From positions 62,001 through 126,000 of the forward strand of contig NZ_JAFBDO010000008.1 of assembly GCF_016908295.1 (NCBI RefSeq): 64,000 nt of DNA, given 5' to 3'. The notes below the pieces were generated by a model. It was not told the DNA's origin and searched no databases. It saw only the letters and a list, made by a program, of their open reading frames with translations. The DNA is from Thalassobacillus pellis (GTDB lineage: Bacteria; Bacillota; Bacilli; Bacillales; Halobacillaceae). Position numbers and translations under genes: made by a program. Positions 44,318-54,108 of the stretch are shown here, piece by piece (the stretch's first letter is position 1; each line of letters starts with the position of its first letter).

Positions 44318-45532
44318 TTACGAACCAGGAACCCGGAGATTCTTCTTCTTACGCTCCGGTTTTCCGTAAATTTTATAGGTGATTTTCGGAGCGAATTCAA
44401 ATAAAATCATCCCTAAAAAGGCCGCTGCAATTATATAAATACCGCTGAATATTTTTATACTGCCAGTTGCAATACTTGCTATAACCACAGAAAACTCTCC
44501 TCTTGCACACAAGGACAAGCCGGCTCTGAGCGCACTTCTTTTTGATAATCCATACATTCTGCCGCCTATTATGCCAACAATTATCTTTGCAATAATTGAC
44601 CAGAAAATCAGTACAACAAGGAAAAGCATGAACGGAACCCCGTCCCCAAATTCAATGGTTGTCCCAAAATAAACAAAAAAAGTCGGCAGCATTAGATCTC
44701 TGATTGGAAAAACAGTTTGTTCTACTCTGTCAATTTTTCCAATTTCAGCAAGCATCATACCTGCCAGGAATGCTCCTAAAACCTCTGATAAACCAAGGTA
44801 TAACGCAAAACCGCCATAAGACAGAGCAATACCTACAAGCAATGCAATTTTGAAATCTTCATCATCAATTTTTTCTAAGAAGGCTTCAAAATGCTTGAAG
44901 ACAGTTTTGCCCAGGAGAATGGCACCTGCTGTCAGACCCACAATTTTCCCGATAAGACCAAGTGTATCCAGCGCTGTAAAGCTTTCTCCCGAGCTGATAC
45001 CGATCAGGATAGCGATGGCAATCGGCGCCACCAGATCCTCAAATATCAGTATGGCCAGTATATATTCCGTTTCCGTATTAGCCATCCTGCCTTTATCATC
45101 CAAAAGCTTGGCGGTAATGGAAGAACTTGTGGCATAGGCAACGGCTCCGATTAGAAAGGACGTCAATAAATCAAAGCCAAATCCGATCGCAAGCAGCATG
45201 GCAACACCAAGGCTCAGCACTACATCCATAAGTCCGGCTGGCCATACTCTTTTAGCAATTCCTCCAAGACGTCGAACATTGAATTCCAAACCTAATAGGA
45301 AGAAGAGCAATACAATTCCAACTTCACTGGCGAAATGGAGTATTTCGTTTCCGCTTACGACATCCGCCAGCACAATACCTAGTAATATATACATGATGAC
45401 ATTGGGGAACTTGATTTTAAGGCTTAAGAATCCCAGATAAAATATGAACAGGAGAATTAACCCTGCTCCCAGCAGGGCAGGGAATCCTTCAGAAGCACCT
45501 GCTCCTAGTAGTAAAGGATAACTGAATGACAC
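44318..45532 (-). CDS. khtU: Potassium/proton antiporter KhtU-like
   Basis: 404 residues, about 12 membrane helices of the CPA2/KefB type. FLLGLEFNVRRLGGIAKRVW, VAYATSSSITAKLL, EDLVAPIAIAIL and LSLCARGEFSVVIASIA are family motifs. It exports K+ in exchange for protons. Start is GTG at 45532; the ribosome binding site AAGGAG lies in the 3' end of khtT, 4 bases upstream of this gene. Confidence 0.9.
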   Translation of the reverse strand: MSFSYPLLLGAGASEGFPALLGAGLILLFIFYLGFLSLKIKFPNVIMYILLGIVLADVVSGNEILHFASEVGIVLLFFLLGLEFNVRRLGGIAKRVWPAGLMDVVLSLGVAMLLAIGFGFDLLTSFLIGAVAYATSSSITAKLLDDKGRMANTETEYILAILIFEDLVAPIAIAILIGISSGESFTALDTLGLIGKIVGLTAGAILLGKTVFKHFEAFLEKIDDEDFKIALLVGIALSYGGFALYLGLSEVLGAFLAGMMLAEIGKIDRVEQTVFPIRDLMLPTFFVYFGTTIEFGDGVPFMLFLVVLIFWSIIAKIIVGIIGGRMYGLSKRSALRAGLSLCARGEFSVVIASIATGSIKIFSGIYIIAAAFLGMILFEFAPKITYKIYGKPERKKKNLRVPGS

Positions 45533-45536
45533 GTTG

Positions 45537-46025
45537 TTATTCTTCTCCTTTACATAGAGCTGTCAGGCTGGCAATCTGCTCTTCCTTACCGATGATCATC
45601 AGCACATCGCCCGCTTTTAACTCTGTATCCGCTTCTGGGATGGCGATTGTTTCGTCCCCATGAACAATGCCTATAATAGTCGCACCTGTTTTATTCCTGA
45701 CTTCAGATTCCTCAATAGTCTTCCCTGAAAGTGAGGAAACCTGCTTTATTTCCACCCAGTCCATCACGATCTGGTTTTGGAAAATCTTCAGCTTGTCGGC
45801 ATCAACTGGCTGATATGTCGCTCCCAACAGCTGGGCGCCGAATTCTCTTGTCTCATCCGCTGTCAAATCCATTGCAAAATCCGCTTCTTCGCTATCTTTA
45901 TCTTCAAAAAAATACAGCTCTCTTTTTCCTGTATGGTGGACGATTAACACCAGCATGCTGTCTTCACCGGTTTTAAGTGAAATTTTCTGTCCGATTCCTG
46001 GCAGCTGTGAAATAGAAACATTCAT
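45537..46025 (-). CDS. khtT: KhtT-like regulatory subunit of the antiporter
   Basis: 162 residues. A beta-rich N-terminal part is followed by an RCK_C domain (GKTIEESEVRNKTGATIIGI, IPEADTELKAGDVLMIIG). In B. subtilis KhtT binds cyclic di-AMP and gates KhtU. The order khtT-khtU with 4 bases between supports one complex. GAGGAG precedes the ATG. Confidence 0.9.
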   Translation of the reverse strand: MNVSISQLPGIGQKISLKTGEDSMLVLIVHHTGKRELYFFEDKDSEEADFAMDLTADETREFGAQLLGATYQPVDADKLKIFQNQIVMDWVEIKQVSSLSGKTIEESEVRNKTGATIIGIVHGDETIAIPEADTELKAGDVLMIIGKEEQIASLTALCKGEE

Positions 46026-46234
46026 TTTGGCTAAACTCCTCTTTGTTTGTAAAGTTACTTTTCCCTAAAAGAATATATCCAGTGTCTTTCCTATTTTTAC
46101 GCTCTTCTAATATATTATCGTAAATACCGGTGAGATTCCAAAAATCATCCTATAACTGTACAGAAATTTGTTTTATTGGGGGTGGTGTGATAATTTTAGA
46201 CTTGTAAATAGAATGAAATGGAGGTTTTGGATCG

Positions 46235-46945
46235 ATGAGTGTACATATTGGTGCGAAAGAAGGGGAAGTTGCAGATAAAATACTGCTCCCCGGCGATCCT
46301 TTGCGTGCAAAGTATATTGCAGAAAATTTTCTTGAAAATCCTGTCTGTTACAATGAAGTAAGAGGCATGTATGGGTATACAGGTACTTATAAAGGTGAAA
46401 AAATTTCCGTTCAAGGAACTGGGATGGGTGTCCCATCCATTTCCATCTATATTAATGAATTAATGGAAAGCTATGGCGTCTCGACACTTATCAGGGTAGG
46501 GACCTGCGGTGCACTCCAGAAAGATGTCGAGGTACGGGATGTAATCCTAGCATCAACATCTTCAACAGACTCCCAAATGAATCGTATGGTGTTCGGAGGG
46601 ATCGATTATGCTCCCGGAGCAGATTTCAACCTTCTGAAAAATGCTTATGAAGCTGGTGAAGCAAAAGGCTTAAAGCTTAGAGTCGGTAACGTGTTCACAA
46701 GCGACAGCTTTTATCGGGACAACGCCATGGATTTGTTTAATCAATTGGCTAGCTACAATGTGCTTGCAGTTGAAATGGAAACCACTGCTCTCTATACATT
46801 GGCTGCTAAGTATGGGCGTAAAGCGTTGTCTGTATTAACAGTCAGTGATCATATTCTAACAGGAGAAGAAACTTCGGCAGAAGAGCGTCAGACCACCTTT
46901 AATGAAATGATTGAAGTGGCGTTAGAAGCAGCTGTCAGAGCATAG
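46235..46945 (+). CDS. deoD: Purine nucleoside phosphorylase, DeoD type
   Basis: 236 residues. [65 protein letters not shown] and VSDHILTG (catalytic Asp) are diagnostic. It cleaves purine nucleosides with phosphate in salvage. GGAGGTTTTGG before the ATG. Confidence 0.97.
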   Translation: MSVHIGAKEGEVADKILLPGDPLRAKYIAENFLENPVCYNEVRGMYGYTGTYKGEKISVQGTGMGVPSISIYINELMESYGVSTLIRVGTCGALQKDVEVRDVILASTSSTDSQMNRMVFGGIDYAPGADFNLLKNAYEAGEAKGLKLRVGNVFTSDSFYRDNAMDLFNQLASYNVLAVEMETTALYTLAAKYGRKALSVLTVSDHILTGEETSAEERQTTFNEMIEVALEAAVRA

Positions 46946-46958
46946 AGTAAGCAATGTT

Positions 46959-46985
46959 GGGCTGATCCAGTCAGGATCAGCCCTT
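46959..46985 (+). terminator. Terminator after deoD
   Basis: GGGCTGATCC / GGATCAGCCC stem followed by TTCTTTA; it overlaps the end of the gene on the other strand. Confidence 0.88.
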
Positions 46986-47222
46986 CTTTATCACTTGTAT
47001 TATTTCTTTGGACGGGATCGTAAGGAAGTAATCTCCCATATTTACCGTAATAAATTCAGGTGACACTACTTCTAGCTTTCCTCTTATTGTCCGGTAGGCC
47101 GTCTCAATTGTAATAACTGTGCCTATACAAGCAAGTAAACATGACTGCGACTGACATAAAGATGTATCTAAAGTTAAAACATCCAGGATTTTCCCAGTCA
47201 CCTCCACCCTGCTCGCCCCCAT
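46977..47222 (-). CDS. YuzF-like small protein (DUF2642-like)
   Basis: 81 residues, beta-rich (VEVTGKILDVLT, ITIETAYRTIRGKLEVVSPEFITVNMG, YFLTIPSKEIIQVI). Matches the SH3-like small proteins of the YuzF/DUF2642 type found in sporeformers. Two Cys near residue 24-29. Function unknown. Confidence 0.65.
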   Translation of the reverse strand: MGASRVEVTGKILDVLTLDTSLCQSQSCLLACIGTVITIETAYRTIRGKLEVVSPEFITVNMGDYFLTIPSKEIIQVIKKG

Positions 47223-47362
47223 AATTTGTTATGATATTTATATTATCTGTATCGTCAGGAAGAGGGTGGGTTTATACCTACTTATGCCGAAAATAAGTTA
47301 CTATTACCATACGAAAGGGAACAATCTTTCTAAGTTATCAGAGTCGGAAAGGATGTCAGGAC

Positions 47363-47842
47363 TTGATAGAAATTTTCTATAATTTTCCTCTTTGGGCTTC
47401 TGTGGCAGCAATTTTTATAGCTCAGGGAGTGAAAGTACCGATCAGAATGATTGCTACCAGGGAGTTCAATCCAAAATTGGCTTTCAGCACAGGCGGCATG
47501 CCGAGCAGCCACTCTGCCGCTGTCACTTCCCTTGCAACTGCTGTTGGGCTTCAGCAAGGATTTGATACGGCGATTTTTGGAGTCGCTACCGTCTTCAGTA
47601 TCATTGTCATGTTCGACTCGACAGGGGTAAGAAGGCAGACAGGAGAACAAGCGGTTGTTCTGAATCTCTTGATCAACGACTTCCATCGTTTTGTGGAAGA
47701 AGCTCGGGGATGGAATAAGAAGCAGCAGTTCGAGAAACGTCAAGAACTTAAAGAGCTGCTGGGACATCAGCCTATTGAAGTATTTTTCGGCGGAGTTACC
47801 GGAATCATATGGAGCATCATCCTGTATTTTATTATTTATTAA
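47363..47842 (+). CDS. yuiD: Divergent PAP2 family membrane protein YuiD
   Basis: 159 residues, DUF212. KVPIRMIATREFNPKLAFSTGGMPSSHSAAV and IFGVATVFSIIVMFDSTGVRRQTGEQA are the divergent phosphatase motifs (GGMPSSH; D..GVRR). Three to four membrane helices. Start is TTG at 47363 behind AAAGGATG. Confidence 0.92.
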   Translation: MIEIFYNFPLWASVAAIFIAQGVKVPIRMIATREFNPKLAFSTGGMPSSHSAAVTSLATAVGLQQGFDTAIFGVATVFSIIVMFDSTGVRRQTGEQAVVLNLLINDFHRFVEEARGWNKKQQFEKRQELKELLGHQPIEVFFGGVTGIIWSIILYFIIY

Positions 47843-47862
47843 AATCTAGTGTGTTTGATGTT

Positions 47863-47975
47863 AAAAAGCGCAAGCGCCTTGTTCACCCCCGACAAGCTTA
47901 AGCCAAGCCTCGACGTGACAGCTCTTGTCACAGAGAGGATCGGCTTAAGACCTCGAGGGGGCAGGCGCTGGAGCT
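47863..47975. repeat. Structured intergenic repeat, copy B
   Basis: Begins AGCGCAAGCGCCTTG and ends GGCGCTGGAGCT. Pairable arms are AGCGC/GGCGCT, CCCCCGA/TCGAGGGGG, CTTAAGCC/GGCTTAAG, and a tip GTGAC/GTCAC. Known Bacillaceae genomes carry many elements that begin AAGCGCAAGCGCCTTG. Confidence 0.92.
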
Positions 47976-47983
47976 GGATGCGA

Positions 47984-48096
47984 AAAAAGCGCAAGCGCCT
48001 TGCTCACCCCCGACAAGCTTAAGCCAAGCCTCGACGTGACGGCTCTTGTCACAGAGAGGATCGGCTTAAGACCTCGAGGGGGTAGGCGCTGGAGCT
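47984..48096. repeat. Structured intergenic repeat, copy C
   Basis: Tandem duplicate of copy B, differing at only about three positions, with about 120-base spacing. Confidence 0.92.
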
Positions 48097-48143
48097 CGAA
48101 ACTGTCTACTGCAAACCCTATATAGATTCCCTGACAAAAAGAG

Positions 48144-48182
48144 AAGCGGAACCTTCCTTGAGGTGGAGGGTTCCGCTTTTTA
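48144..48182. terminator. Terminator after yuiC
   Basis: AAGCGGAACC / GGTTCCGCTT stem with T tail toward the plus strand; it also lies directly behind the yuiC stop. Confidence 0.8.
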
Positions 48183-48869
48183 TTACCTTTTTAATATCTC
48201 ATCTCTGAACACTTGTAATGCTTCATTGTTATTTAACCTGGTTAATTCTTCTTCAGTAATCTTACCGTTTCCCTTTTTAATCATATATACTTCAACTTCC
48301 TGCTTTCCCCATTGTTTGTATACATCTTCCACAGTCGGATAATAAAGATCAATTTTATTGCCGGTAATAGCAGAACCTTTGTCTGCTACTACCCCGTATC
48401 CATACCCAGGTATAAACAGTATAGTTCCGATAGGATAAATAGACAGGTCAGCTGCTATGGTTGAATAAAGATCTCTTTTTACTTTGACGCCTGAATAAGT
48501 AATTCCATAGGAAGGGTGGTCCGGTGTTTTGCCTGTTGACTCAGCTCCTGCCGTGTAGCCAGTTGCGATAACTGTTGAACTGGGGAAAACAGTCAAATCC
48601 AGGGTTTCTTCCAATGTGGCTGGCATGTTTCCCGTCGAACTGCTGATATAATGCTGATCTGGTAATTTGTGATTCAGCGATTTGTTTTGCAAAGCGGTTG
48701 ACCTTTTGTCAAGTTTCTCTGGTTGAAAAGTGACAGGCTGATGATTTTTCGTAAACCATATTTTCAAATCCTCTGCCGTGACGTTGGAAATCTGGGTAGC
48801 GGTTGAATATAGTGCGGCAATGAATAAAAAATTGAAAAGGCCTCGGTACATCCATTTTTTCCAATTCAT
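48183..48869 (-). CDS. yuiC: 3D-domain cell wall protein YuiC
   Basis: 228 residues. N-terminal membrane anchor (about 8-26), linker, then a 3D (Asp-Asp-Asp) domain near 125-215 ([47 protein letters not shown]). Resembles the resuscitation-promoting/MltA-like lytic transglycosylase YuiC of B. subtilis. ATG 48869 behind AAGAGGTG. Confidence 0.88.
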   Translation of the reverse strand: MNWKKWMYRGLFNFLFIAALYSTATQISNVTAEDLKIWFTKNHQPVTFQPEKLDKRSTALQNKSLNHKLPDQHYISSSTGNMPATLEETLDLTVFPSSTVIATGYTAGAESTGKTPDHPSYGITYSGVKVKRDLYSTIAADLSIYPIGTILFIPGYGYGVVADKGSAITGNKIDLYYPTVEDVYKQWGKQEVEVYMIKKGNGKITEEELTRLNNNEALQVFRDEILKR

Positions 48870-48964
48870 GATAACACCTCTTTCAGGTGTCATCCTGTCC
48901 AAAATTTTCAGTTTTTATTCGTAATTGGAATATGGGGGGATATGATAAGCGTTTACTAAATGTA

Positions 48965-49013
48965 CAAAAAAGCCTGGCATGCCCTCGTTTCTGAAGCATA
49001 CCAGGCTTTTTTT
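48965..49013 (-). terminator. Terminator after yuiB
   Basis: AAAGCCTGG-ATGC / GCAT-CCAGGCTTT stem, T tract on both sides. Confidence 0.88.
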
Positions 49014-49330
49014 CAAAACATCTGATATCCGCTTTTACGTAATAACCGAATCACTACACCAGCAACGATCGTACCTGCCAGACCCCCGGATAATATTAAA
49101 ATATCAAACATTTTAAGATTAGCGATCATTTCCAATACCCTTGGAAAAGCCCAGGCAGGTTCAGTAAAGTACTTACCTAAAGAAAAATCATCCACAATCA
49201 ACAGAACAACTGCAGGATAGACAAACGCCATGAACCAGGTAGAACGAAGCAGCATATTTAAAATAAATGCAATGGAGAAAAACAAAACAAGATAAAGCAA
49301 TATTCCAATGAAGAGCTGTATAAAATCCAA
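49013..49330 (-). CDS. yuiB: Membrane protein YuiB
   Basis: 105 residues, three membrane helices (about 5-25, 30-48, 75-95). FIQLFIGILLYLVLFFSIAF and SLGKYFTEPAWAFPRVLEMI resemble YuiB of B. subtilis in size, position and hydropathy. Function unknown. Start TTG at 49330 behind GAGGAGG. Confidence 0.8.
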   Translation of the reverse strand: MDFIQLFIGILLYLVLFFSIAFILNMLLRSTWFMAFVYPAVVLLIVDDFSLGKYFTEPAWAFPRVLEMIANLKMFDILILSGGLAGTIVAGVVIRLLRKSGYQMF

Positions 49331-49556
49331 AAAGGTGTTCCTCCTCTAACTATGTAACCTTGATGATTTATTCCAAAATCCATTTTATTATGTAAAGGGC
49401 AAAAGCGCAACTCGTCATCCGTTCATACAGACGCCTCTATATCACTCAGAGTGCCGGGCAGTTATTAAATCGAAGGTGCTTTACGATTTCATGTTCATAC
49501 CAGGTGAAACGCTCATTTTTCCGCAGAAAGCATCCCTCTTAATTAGTCATGAATTG

Positions 49557-49593
49557 AAAAAAGCAAAGACAGACCACGCCGCCTTTGCTTTTT
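49557..49593 (-). terminator. Terminator after the NADH dehydrogenase gene
   Basis: AAAAGCAAAG / CTTTGCTTTT stem with a T-rich tail on the minus strand. The gap 49331-49556 shows no gene. Confidence 0.8.
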
Positions 49594-49595
49594 GG

Positions 49596-50816
49596 TTAAT
49601 GGAAAATATTGAACTTGCCTTTTTTCAGTAACAGTCCGATACCTCCAAGTTTCAGCAGGTAACGATTGTCGATCACTTTTTTCATAACAGACGCTGACCA
49701 GCCAAACAATTTTTTGTCATCAAAAACAACGCCAATAGCATCATCATGACCAAGTGATGCCACAGTCCCCTGGATATTGGGTTCAAATGGTTCAAGGTCC
49801 GTTTCACCACGAGCAAGTACCTTCACATTATGTGCAACAGTACCAGCCATCTGAATGGCCATTTGTGCAGTTGGAGGATACGGGCGGTCAGTTTCTTCAT
49901 TAATTATCAAAGCGCAATCGCCAACAACGAATACATCATCGTAATCAGGTGTCCGTAAATCTTCCCGTACTTTTACGCGGCCTCGCATGGTTTCGAAACC
50001 AGACTCATCCACGATTGAATTCCCTCTTACACCTGCAGCCCATACAACTGTGTTGGAACGGATTTCTTCACGTTTCTCATCTTTTTCGTAAATAAGACCA
50101 TTTGGTGTAACTTCTTTAATCATTGCACCAATTTTGAATTCCACTCCGCGTGATTCCAAGGAATTCATGGCATATTCGACAAGGGCTGGATCAAAGCCCG
50201 GTAGAGCAGTCGGAGCAGCTTCTACATTGATAAGCCTTACTTTCTCGCGAGGGATATCATATTCTTTACATAATTCCGGCACGCGGTTAGCCAGTTCACC
50301 GACAAACTCGATACCAGTGAAGCCTGCCCCTCCGACAACGATGTTTAAAAGCTCTTCGTTCGGTTCTTTTTCATTGTTATATCGCGCGAAATTATATTCT
50401 ATGTGCTGTCGGATCAGCCGTGCACTGTTAATGCTGCTAATCCCGAATGCATGCTCTTTAAGGCCAGGAATGCCAAAGGTTTCCGCTTCGAATCCAAGAC
50501 CAATCACAAGGTAATCGTACTCAAGCTCTCCATTTTCCAATGTTACTTGTTTTTCATCCGGATTTATCGATATGACGGAATCCTGGACAAAATTGATTTT
50601 GCTCGAATTGATCACGTCTTTGATTGGAATACGAGTCCGATCATGGTGTAGGGTGCCGGCAGCATTTTCATGCAGCCACGTAGTTTGGTAATGATAGCTG
50701 TGACGGTTAACCAGGGTAACATTCGCCTCGTTGACTCCAAGACTCTTCTGAAGCTTGACTGCCGTCATGATACCGCCATAACCTGCTCCTAGGATGACAA
50801 TATTCGGTTTCTTCAC
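49596..50816 (-). CDS. yumB: Type II NADH dehydrogenase (YumB-like)
   Basis: 406 residues. First FAD site [17 protein letters not shown], second nucleotide site [25 protein letters not shown] and the FAD-phosphate region [10 protein letters not shown]. It passes electrons from NADH to menaquinone at the membrane without pumping protons. The start is taken as GTG at 50816, 4 bases after GGAAGTGA; the upstream in-frame ATG at 50831 has no ribosome binding site. A Rex-like box lies upstream. Confidence 0.92.
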   Translation of the reverse strand: MKKPNIVILGAGYGGIMTAVKLQKSLGVNEANVTLVNRHSYHYQTTWLHENAAGTLHHDRTRIPIKDVINSSKINFVQDSVISINPDEKQVTLENGELEYDYLVIGLGFEAETFGIPGLKEHAFGISSINSARLIRQHIEYNFARYNNEKEPNEELLNIVVGGAGFTGIEFVGELANRVPELCKEYDIPREKVRLINVEAAPTALPGFDPALVEYAMNSLESRGVEFKIGAMIKEVTPNGLIYEKDEKREEIRSNTVVWAAGVRGNSIVDESGFETMRGRVKVREDLRTPDYDDVFVVGDCALIINEETDRPYPPTAQMAIQMAGTVAHNVKVLARGETDLEPFEPNIQGTVASLGHDDAIGVVFDDKKLFGWSASVMKKVIDNRYLLKLGGIGLLLKKGKFNIFH

Positions 50817-50882
50817 GATAATCACTTCCATTTACTTTAATTTTCTTTGCTGCAAGTCCTTTAATATCGGACTTCTTTGAAT

Positions 50883-50900
50883 TTGTGACACATTTCACAC
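50883..50900. promoter_or_regulatory. Rex-like redox operator
   Basis: TTGTGACACATTTCACAC, one change from perfect TTGTGA-N6-TCACAA symmetry. It lies in the leader of the NADH dehydrogenase gene, downstream of a TTGTGA-N16-TATATG promoter-like sequence (50921-50948, minus). Rex represses ndh in B. subtilis when NADH is low. Confidence 0.65.
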
Positions 50901-51145
50901 ACGGTAACATAAAAAAAGGCATATAATTGCAACTTATAATGTCACAAAATCGTAATAACTTTTCTAGTCACCATCTTATTCTTTTTCGACGAATTTTTCA
51001 ACCCTTTCGTCATTTGACCGAATTTTAATAATTTTTCGGTAAATTGCCGGTTTGTAATTGGCGGCGGACAGCTACATGGCAGAGTAATTTATGATAAAAT
51101 AGAAAAGGTCGTAAAAAAATACAGTCTGGAATAGGGGGAAGCGTT

Positions 51146-52135
51146 ATGAGTAATCAAGTGTATGACATTACGGTCATCGGGGGAGGTCCCGTGGGCTTGT
51201 TCACAGCTTTCTACGGAGGGATGAGACAAGCAAGCGTCAATATCATTGAAAGTCTCCCTCAATTAGGTGGCCAGTTATCCGCACTCTATCCTGAAAAATA
51301 CATCTACGACGTAGCGGGCTTTCCAAAAGTACGTGCCCAGGAACTCGTCGATAACCTTAAAGAACAAGCGATGGCATTTAATCCAACGGTTTCATTAGAG
51401 CAATCCGTTGAGAAAATAGAGCGTTTGGAGGATGATACCTTCAAATTGACAACTAATAAAGGGGAACATTTATCCCGGACAATCATAATCACTGCCGGAA
51501 ACGGAGCATTTCAGCCACGTAAACTGGAATTGCCAAAATGCAGCAATTATGAAGGTGTCAACCTTCACTACTATGTAGATGACATGAATAAGTTTACGGG
51601 TAAACGTGTCATGGTTTGCGGCGGTGGCGATTCAGCAGTGGATTGGGCGTTGATGCTTGAGCCGATTGCAAAGGAAGTGACCCTGGTTCACCGGCGTGAT
51701 AAATTCCGTGCCCATGAACACAGTGTTGAAAAGTTGATGAATTCCAGCGTAAATATCAAAACCCCTTTCACTCCAAAAGAAGTAGTCGGTGATGACTGTA
51801 TCAGACAAATTATTTTGAAGGAAACAAAAGGTGAACGTGTCGAATCAGTAGATGTTGACGATGTGCTCGTTAATTATGGTTTCATTTCTTCTTTAGGTCC
51901 TATCAAAGAATGGGAGCTTGAAATCGAGAAAAATAGTATTGTCGTCAACTCTAAGATGGAAACAAATATCCCTGGTATATACTCAGCTGGTGACATATGT
52001 ACTTACCCAGGTAAGGTCAAACTGATCGCCTCTGGTTTTGGAGAAGGGCCGACCGCTGTAAACAATGCTAAAAACTACATCGATCCGGATGCCCGTGTCC
52101 AGCCAAAACATTCTACCAGCATGTTCGGGCAGTAA
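51146..52135 (+). CDS. yumC: Ferredoxin/flavodoxin-NADP reductase, YumC type
   Basis: 329 residues, thioredoxin-reductase-like without the redox Cxx[21 protein letters not shown] (FAD), [17 protein letters not shown] (NADPH), [35 protein letters not shown]. YumC is essential in B. subtilis and supplies reduced ferredoxin/flavodoxin. AGGGGGAAGC before the ATG. Confidence 0.96.
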   Translation: MSNQVYDITVIGGGPVGLFTAFYGGMRQASVNIIESLPQLGGQLSALYPEKYIYDVAGFPKVRAQELVDNLKEQAMAFNPTVSLEQSVEKIERLEDDTFKLTTNKGEHLSRTIIITAGNGAFQPRKLELPKCSNYEGVNLHYYVDDMNKFTGKRVMVCGGGDSAVDWALMLEPIAKEVTLVHRRDKFRAHEHSVEKLMNSSVNIKTPFTPKEVVGDDCIRQIILKETKGERVESVDVDDVLVNYGFISSLGPIKEWELEIEKNSIVVNSKMETNIPGIYSAGDICTYPGKVKLIASGFGEGPTAVNNAKNYIDPDARVQPKHSTSMFGQ

Positions 52136-52141
52136 CAAACC

Positions 52142-52172
52142 AGCCGCAGCTATGAAAGCTGCGGCTGTGTGT
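52142..52172 (+). terminator. Terminator after yumC
   Basis: AGCCGCAGCT / AGCTGCGGCT stem followed by a T-rich tail. Confidence 0.8.
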
Positions 52173-52284
52173 TTATATCGTTATTAAAAACTTCCCACAG
52201 GTTTATCACTAACTATAACAACAGGACAACCTGTGCCCCTATTACTGCTACAGATAACAAACCTTAGTACTAGCCTTTCGCCTC

Positions 52285-53229
52285 CTAAAGCGTAAGGCTA
52301 GAGTTATACAGGCTTATATGCTTATCCATGCCGGCGTTCTCGATGCTATGCTTAAGCTTTTCCAACTCATCCTCCGTATAGATTGAATCACATTCCTCAA
52401 GACGCTTCACCAGAAACCTGGTTAGCGCTTCCTGGTCATCGAACACATACGGTGTAGTAGTTTTTGAATAATTGACGAGCTGGTTGCCATGATGGTCAAT
52501 AAATAGAATCGGGGTGATAGGGTTATGAACGGTATGCTTTTCAGCGATTGGCTGAAGATGATCCACACCCTCCATTACTCTTTTGGCAGGATTTTCAACA
52601 GCAACTACCTTTAAACCAGTCTCTTGCCTGTTGTCAAAAACAATAGTCTTTTCTATTTCCTTTTCTTCCATGGGAAACAGATCATTAAGTATGAATGAAA
52701 AATCTTTCGCTCTCTCCTTTGTAATACCGTAAAAGACGTTTCCTTGAAAAGCCTTTGTATCAATCAGGTAGATCCCTGTTTTCAGCAAGACGATATGCCC
52801 CACCTTGACTGCAGATATATCATCCTGTGTGTTAGAAGGTAAGAATACTTTAGGAAGAATTATCATTTCTGAAGGCTTGATTGTGCCTTCAGTCACGAGC
52901 TTTTCCTTTAAGCTGCTAAGTATGTGATAGGTATTTACCTCACATGTTGTCTTCGATATTTTTTCCATATCATGGACATAGGCCTTAAACTCGGTGACTT
53001 TCTTTTCATAGTCTTTTTTTGCCTTTTCCTTTTGTTCCTTTTCCCTGTGTTTATATTTCTCTTCGACTTTATTGATCGTTGACACGGCTTCTACTTCAAG
53101 TTCCCCTAGCACTTTCTTGTTGGCTTTGTTAATTCTGTATAAGAAAAACATCAGAACAAAAACAACTAACACTAAACCGATAATGACTACACCCAGTACA
53201 TAGTAATTCAAAAAATCATTGATATCCAT
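52285..53229 (-). CDS. Membrane-anchored NERD-like protein
   Basis: 314 residues. One membrane helix (9-33), a coiled coil (45-95), then a nuclease-related (NERD-like) core: VGHIVLLKTGIYLIDTKAFQGNVFYG near 165-190, with Asp in place of the usual Glu before TK. Other parts are not recognised. Its ribosome binding site GGAGGAAA lies in the 3' end of the disrupted small gene upstream, indicating one operon. Confidence 0.6.
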   Translation of the reverse strand: MDINDFLNYYVLGVVIIGLVLVVFVLMFFLYRINKANKKVLGELEVEAVSTINKVEEKYKHREKEQKEKAKKDYEKKVTEFKAYVHDMEKISKTTCEVNTYHILSSLKEKLVTEGTIKPSEMIILPKVFLPSNTQDDISAVKVGHIVLLKTGIYLIDTKAFQGNVFYGITKERAKDFSFILNDLFPMEEKEIEKTIVFDNRQETGLKVVAVENPAKRVMEGVDHLQPIAEKHTVHNPITPILFIDHHGNQLVNYSKTTTPYVFDDQEALTRFLVKRLEECDSIYTEDELEKLKHSIENAGMDKHISLYNSSLTL

Positions 53230-53232
53230 AGA

Positions 53233-53505
53233 CTATTTCCTCCATGCAGTTTTTTTATAGGTTTCGAAAAAGTCATGCCGGGTAAGGTAGCCTATTTGAA
53301 ATTGGTTAATATTACTTAGAGTATAAATACCGGGAAAAACTGAAGCATAAACAATCCGAACAATTTTATTGAAGTCAGTTCCAATTATGTGGGCATGGCC
53401 AAAAACTGACTTGGCCAGGAAGGTCGCTTGACCTAAAGTTAAATTGGGAATAATTCTCTTAACCTGTATCTCTTTATACTTGTTTTCTCCTTCTCTTTTT
53501 TTCCA
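53233..53505 (-). pseudogene. Small gene probably split by a frameshift in a run of seven A
   Basis: From ATG 53505 (AGAAGG upstream) the frame stops after 10 codons. Removing one A from the A7 run (minus strand GGAAAAAAAGAG, near 53495) opens a 90-residue frame ending at the TAG at 53233: KYKEIQVKRIIPNLTLGQAT...FGHAHIIGTDFNKIVRIVYA...YLTRHDFFETYKKTA. The frame has no other start codon. Its last codons contain the ribosome binding site of the NERD-like gene. Product not recognised. It may be a decayed gene, a sequencing error, or a slippery tract used to switch expression. Confidence 0.5.
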
Positions 53506-53506
53506 T

Positions 53507-53550
53507 TAAAAAACCTTCTCAATTAGTCATTCATTGACTATCGAGAAGGT
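53507..53550 (-). terminator. Terminator after yutM
   Basis: Minus strand ACCTTCTC / GAGAAGGT stem followed by TTTTTTAA. The start of the disrupted small gene lies directly behind the T tract, and its ribosome binding site is in the stem. Confidence 0.7.
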
Positions 53551-53653
53551 GGTAGTTCACACTCCATATTTATCCTTGTGGTTATTGGGTTGGGGATCCG
53601 CAACTTCCCAATGTCATCCACAATCCTGAACCGATATATTTCTCCTATATATT

Positions 53654-54016
53654 TTAACAGCTTTCGTCTGGTGTCCCGGCATTTGTTGCTGTTTTAAAAG
53701 AAGACCCACATCCGCAGGAAACGATGGCATTAGGGTTATCAATCGTGAAACCTCCACCCATCATATTCTGCTTAAAATCAATGGTTGTTCCTTCAATTAT
53801 TGGAGCATCTTGACGATGGATGACAACTGGAATTCCATTCGCGTCTTCCAGAAGATCTAATTCTTCATTGATGTCTTCTTCAAAACCCATTGCATATGAA
53901 AGACCACTGCAGCCGCCGCCTTTGACACCAAAGCGCAAACGTACACTCTCAGATTCTTCTTCCTTCATCATTTCCTTGATCTGCTGACTTGCAGCATCTG
54001 TTATATTGAGAATCAT
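53654..54016 (-). CDS. yutM: HesB/IscA-type iron-sulfur protein YutM
   Basis: 120 residues. A-type carrier fold with Cys ligands in GGGCSGLSYAMGFE and SCGCGSSF. It transfers Fe-S clusters or iron to target proteins. ATG at 54016 behind AAAGGAGAGACACGG; the longer frame includes the ribosome binding site. Confidence 0.92.
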   Translation of the reverse strand: MILNITDAASQQIKEMMKEEESESVRLRFGVKGGGCSGLSYAMGFEEDINEELDLLEDANGIPVVIHRQDAPIIEGTTIDFKQNMMGGGFTIDNPNAIVSCGCGSSFKTATNAGTPDESC

Positions 54017-54108
54017 CCGTGTCTCTCCTTTCATTCCGTTACCTGTAGTATACTAACTCCAGCTCTTCCTATCAAATCACAAGCTTTAATTTTGGAATTA
54101 TTTTCTAA

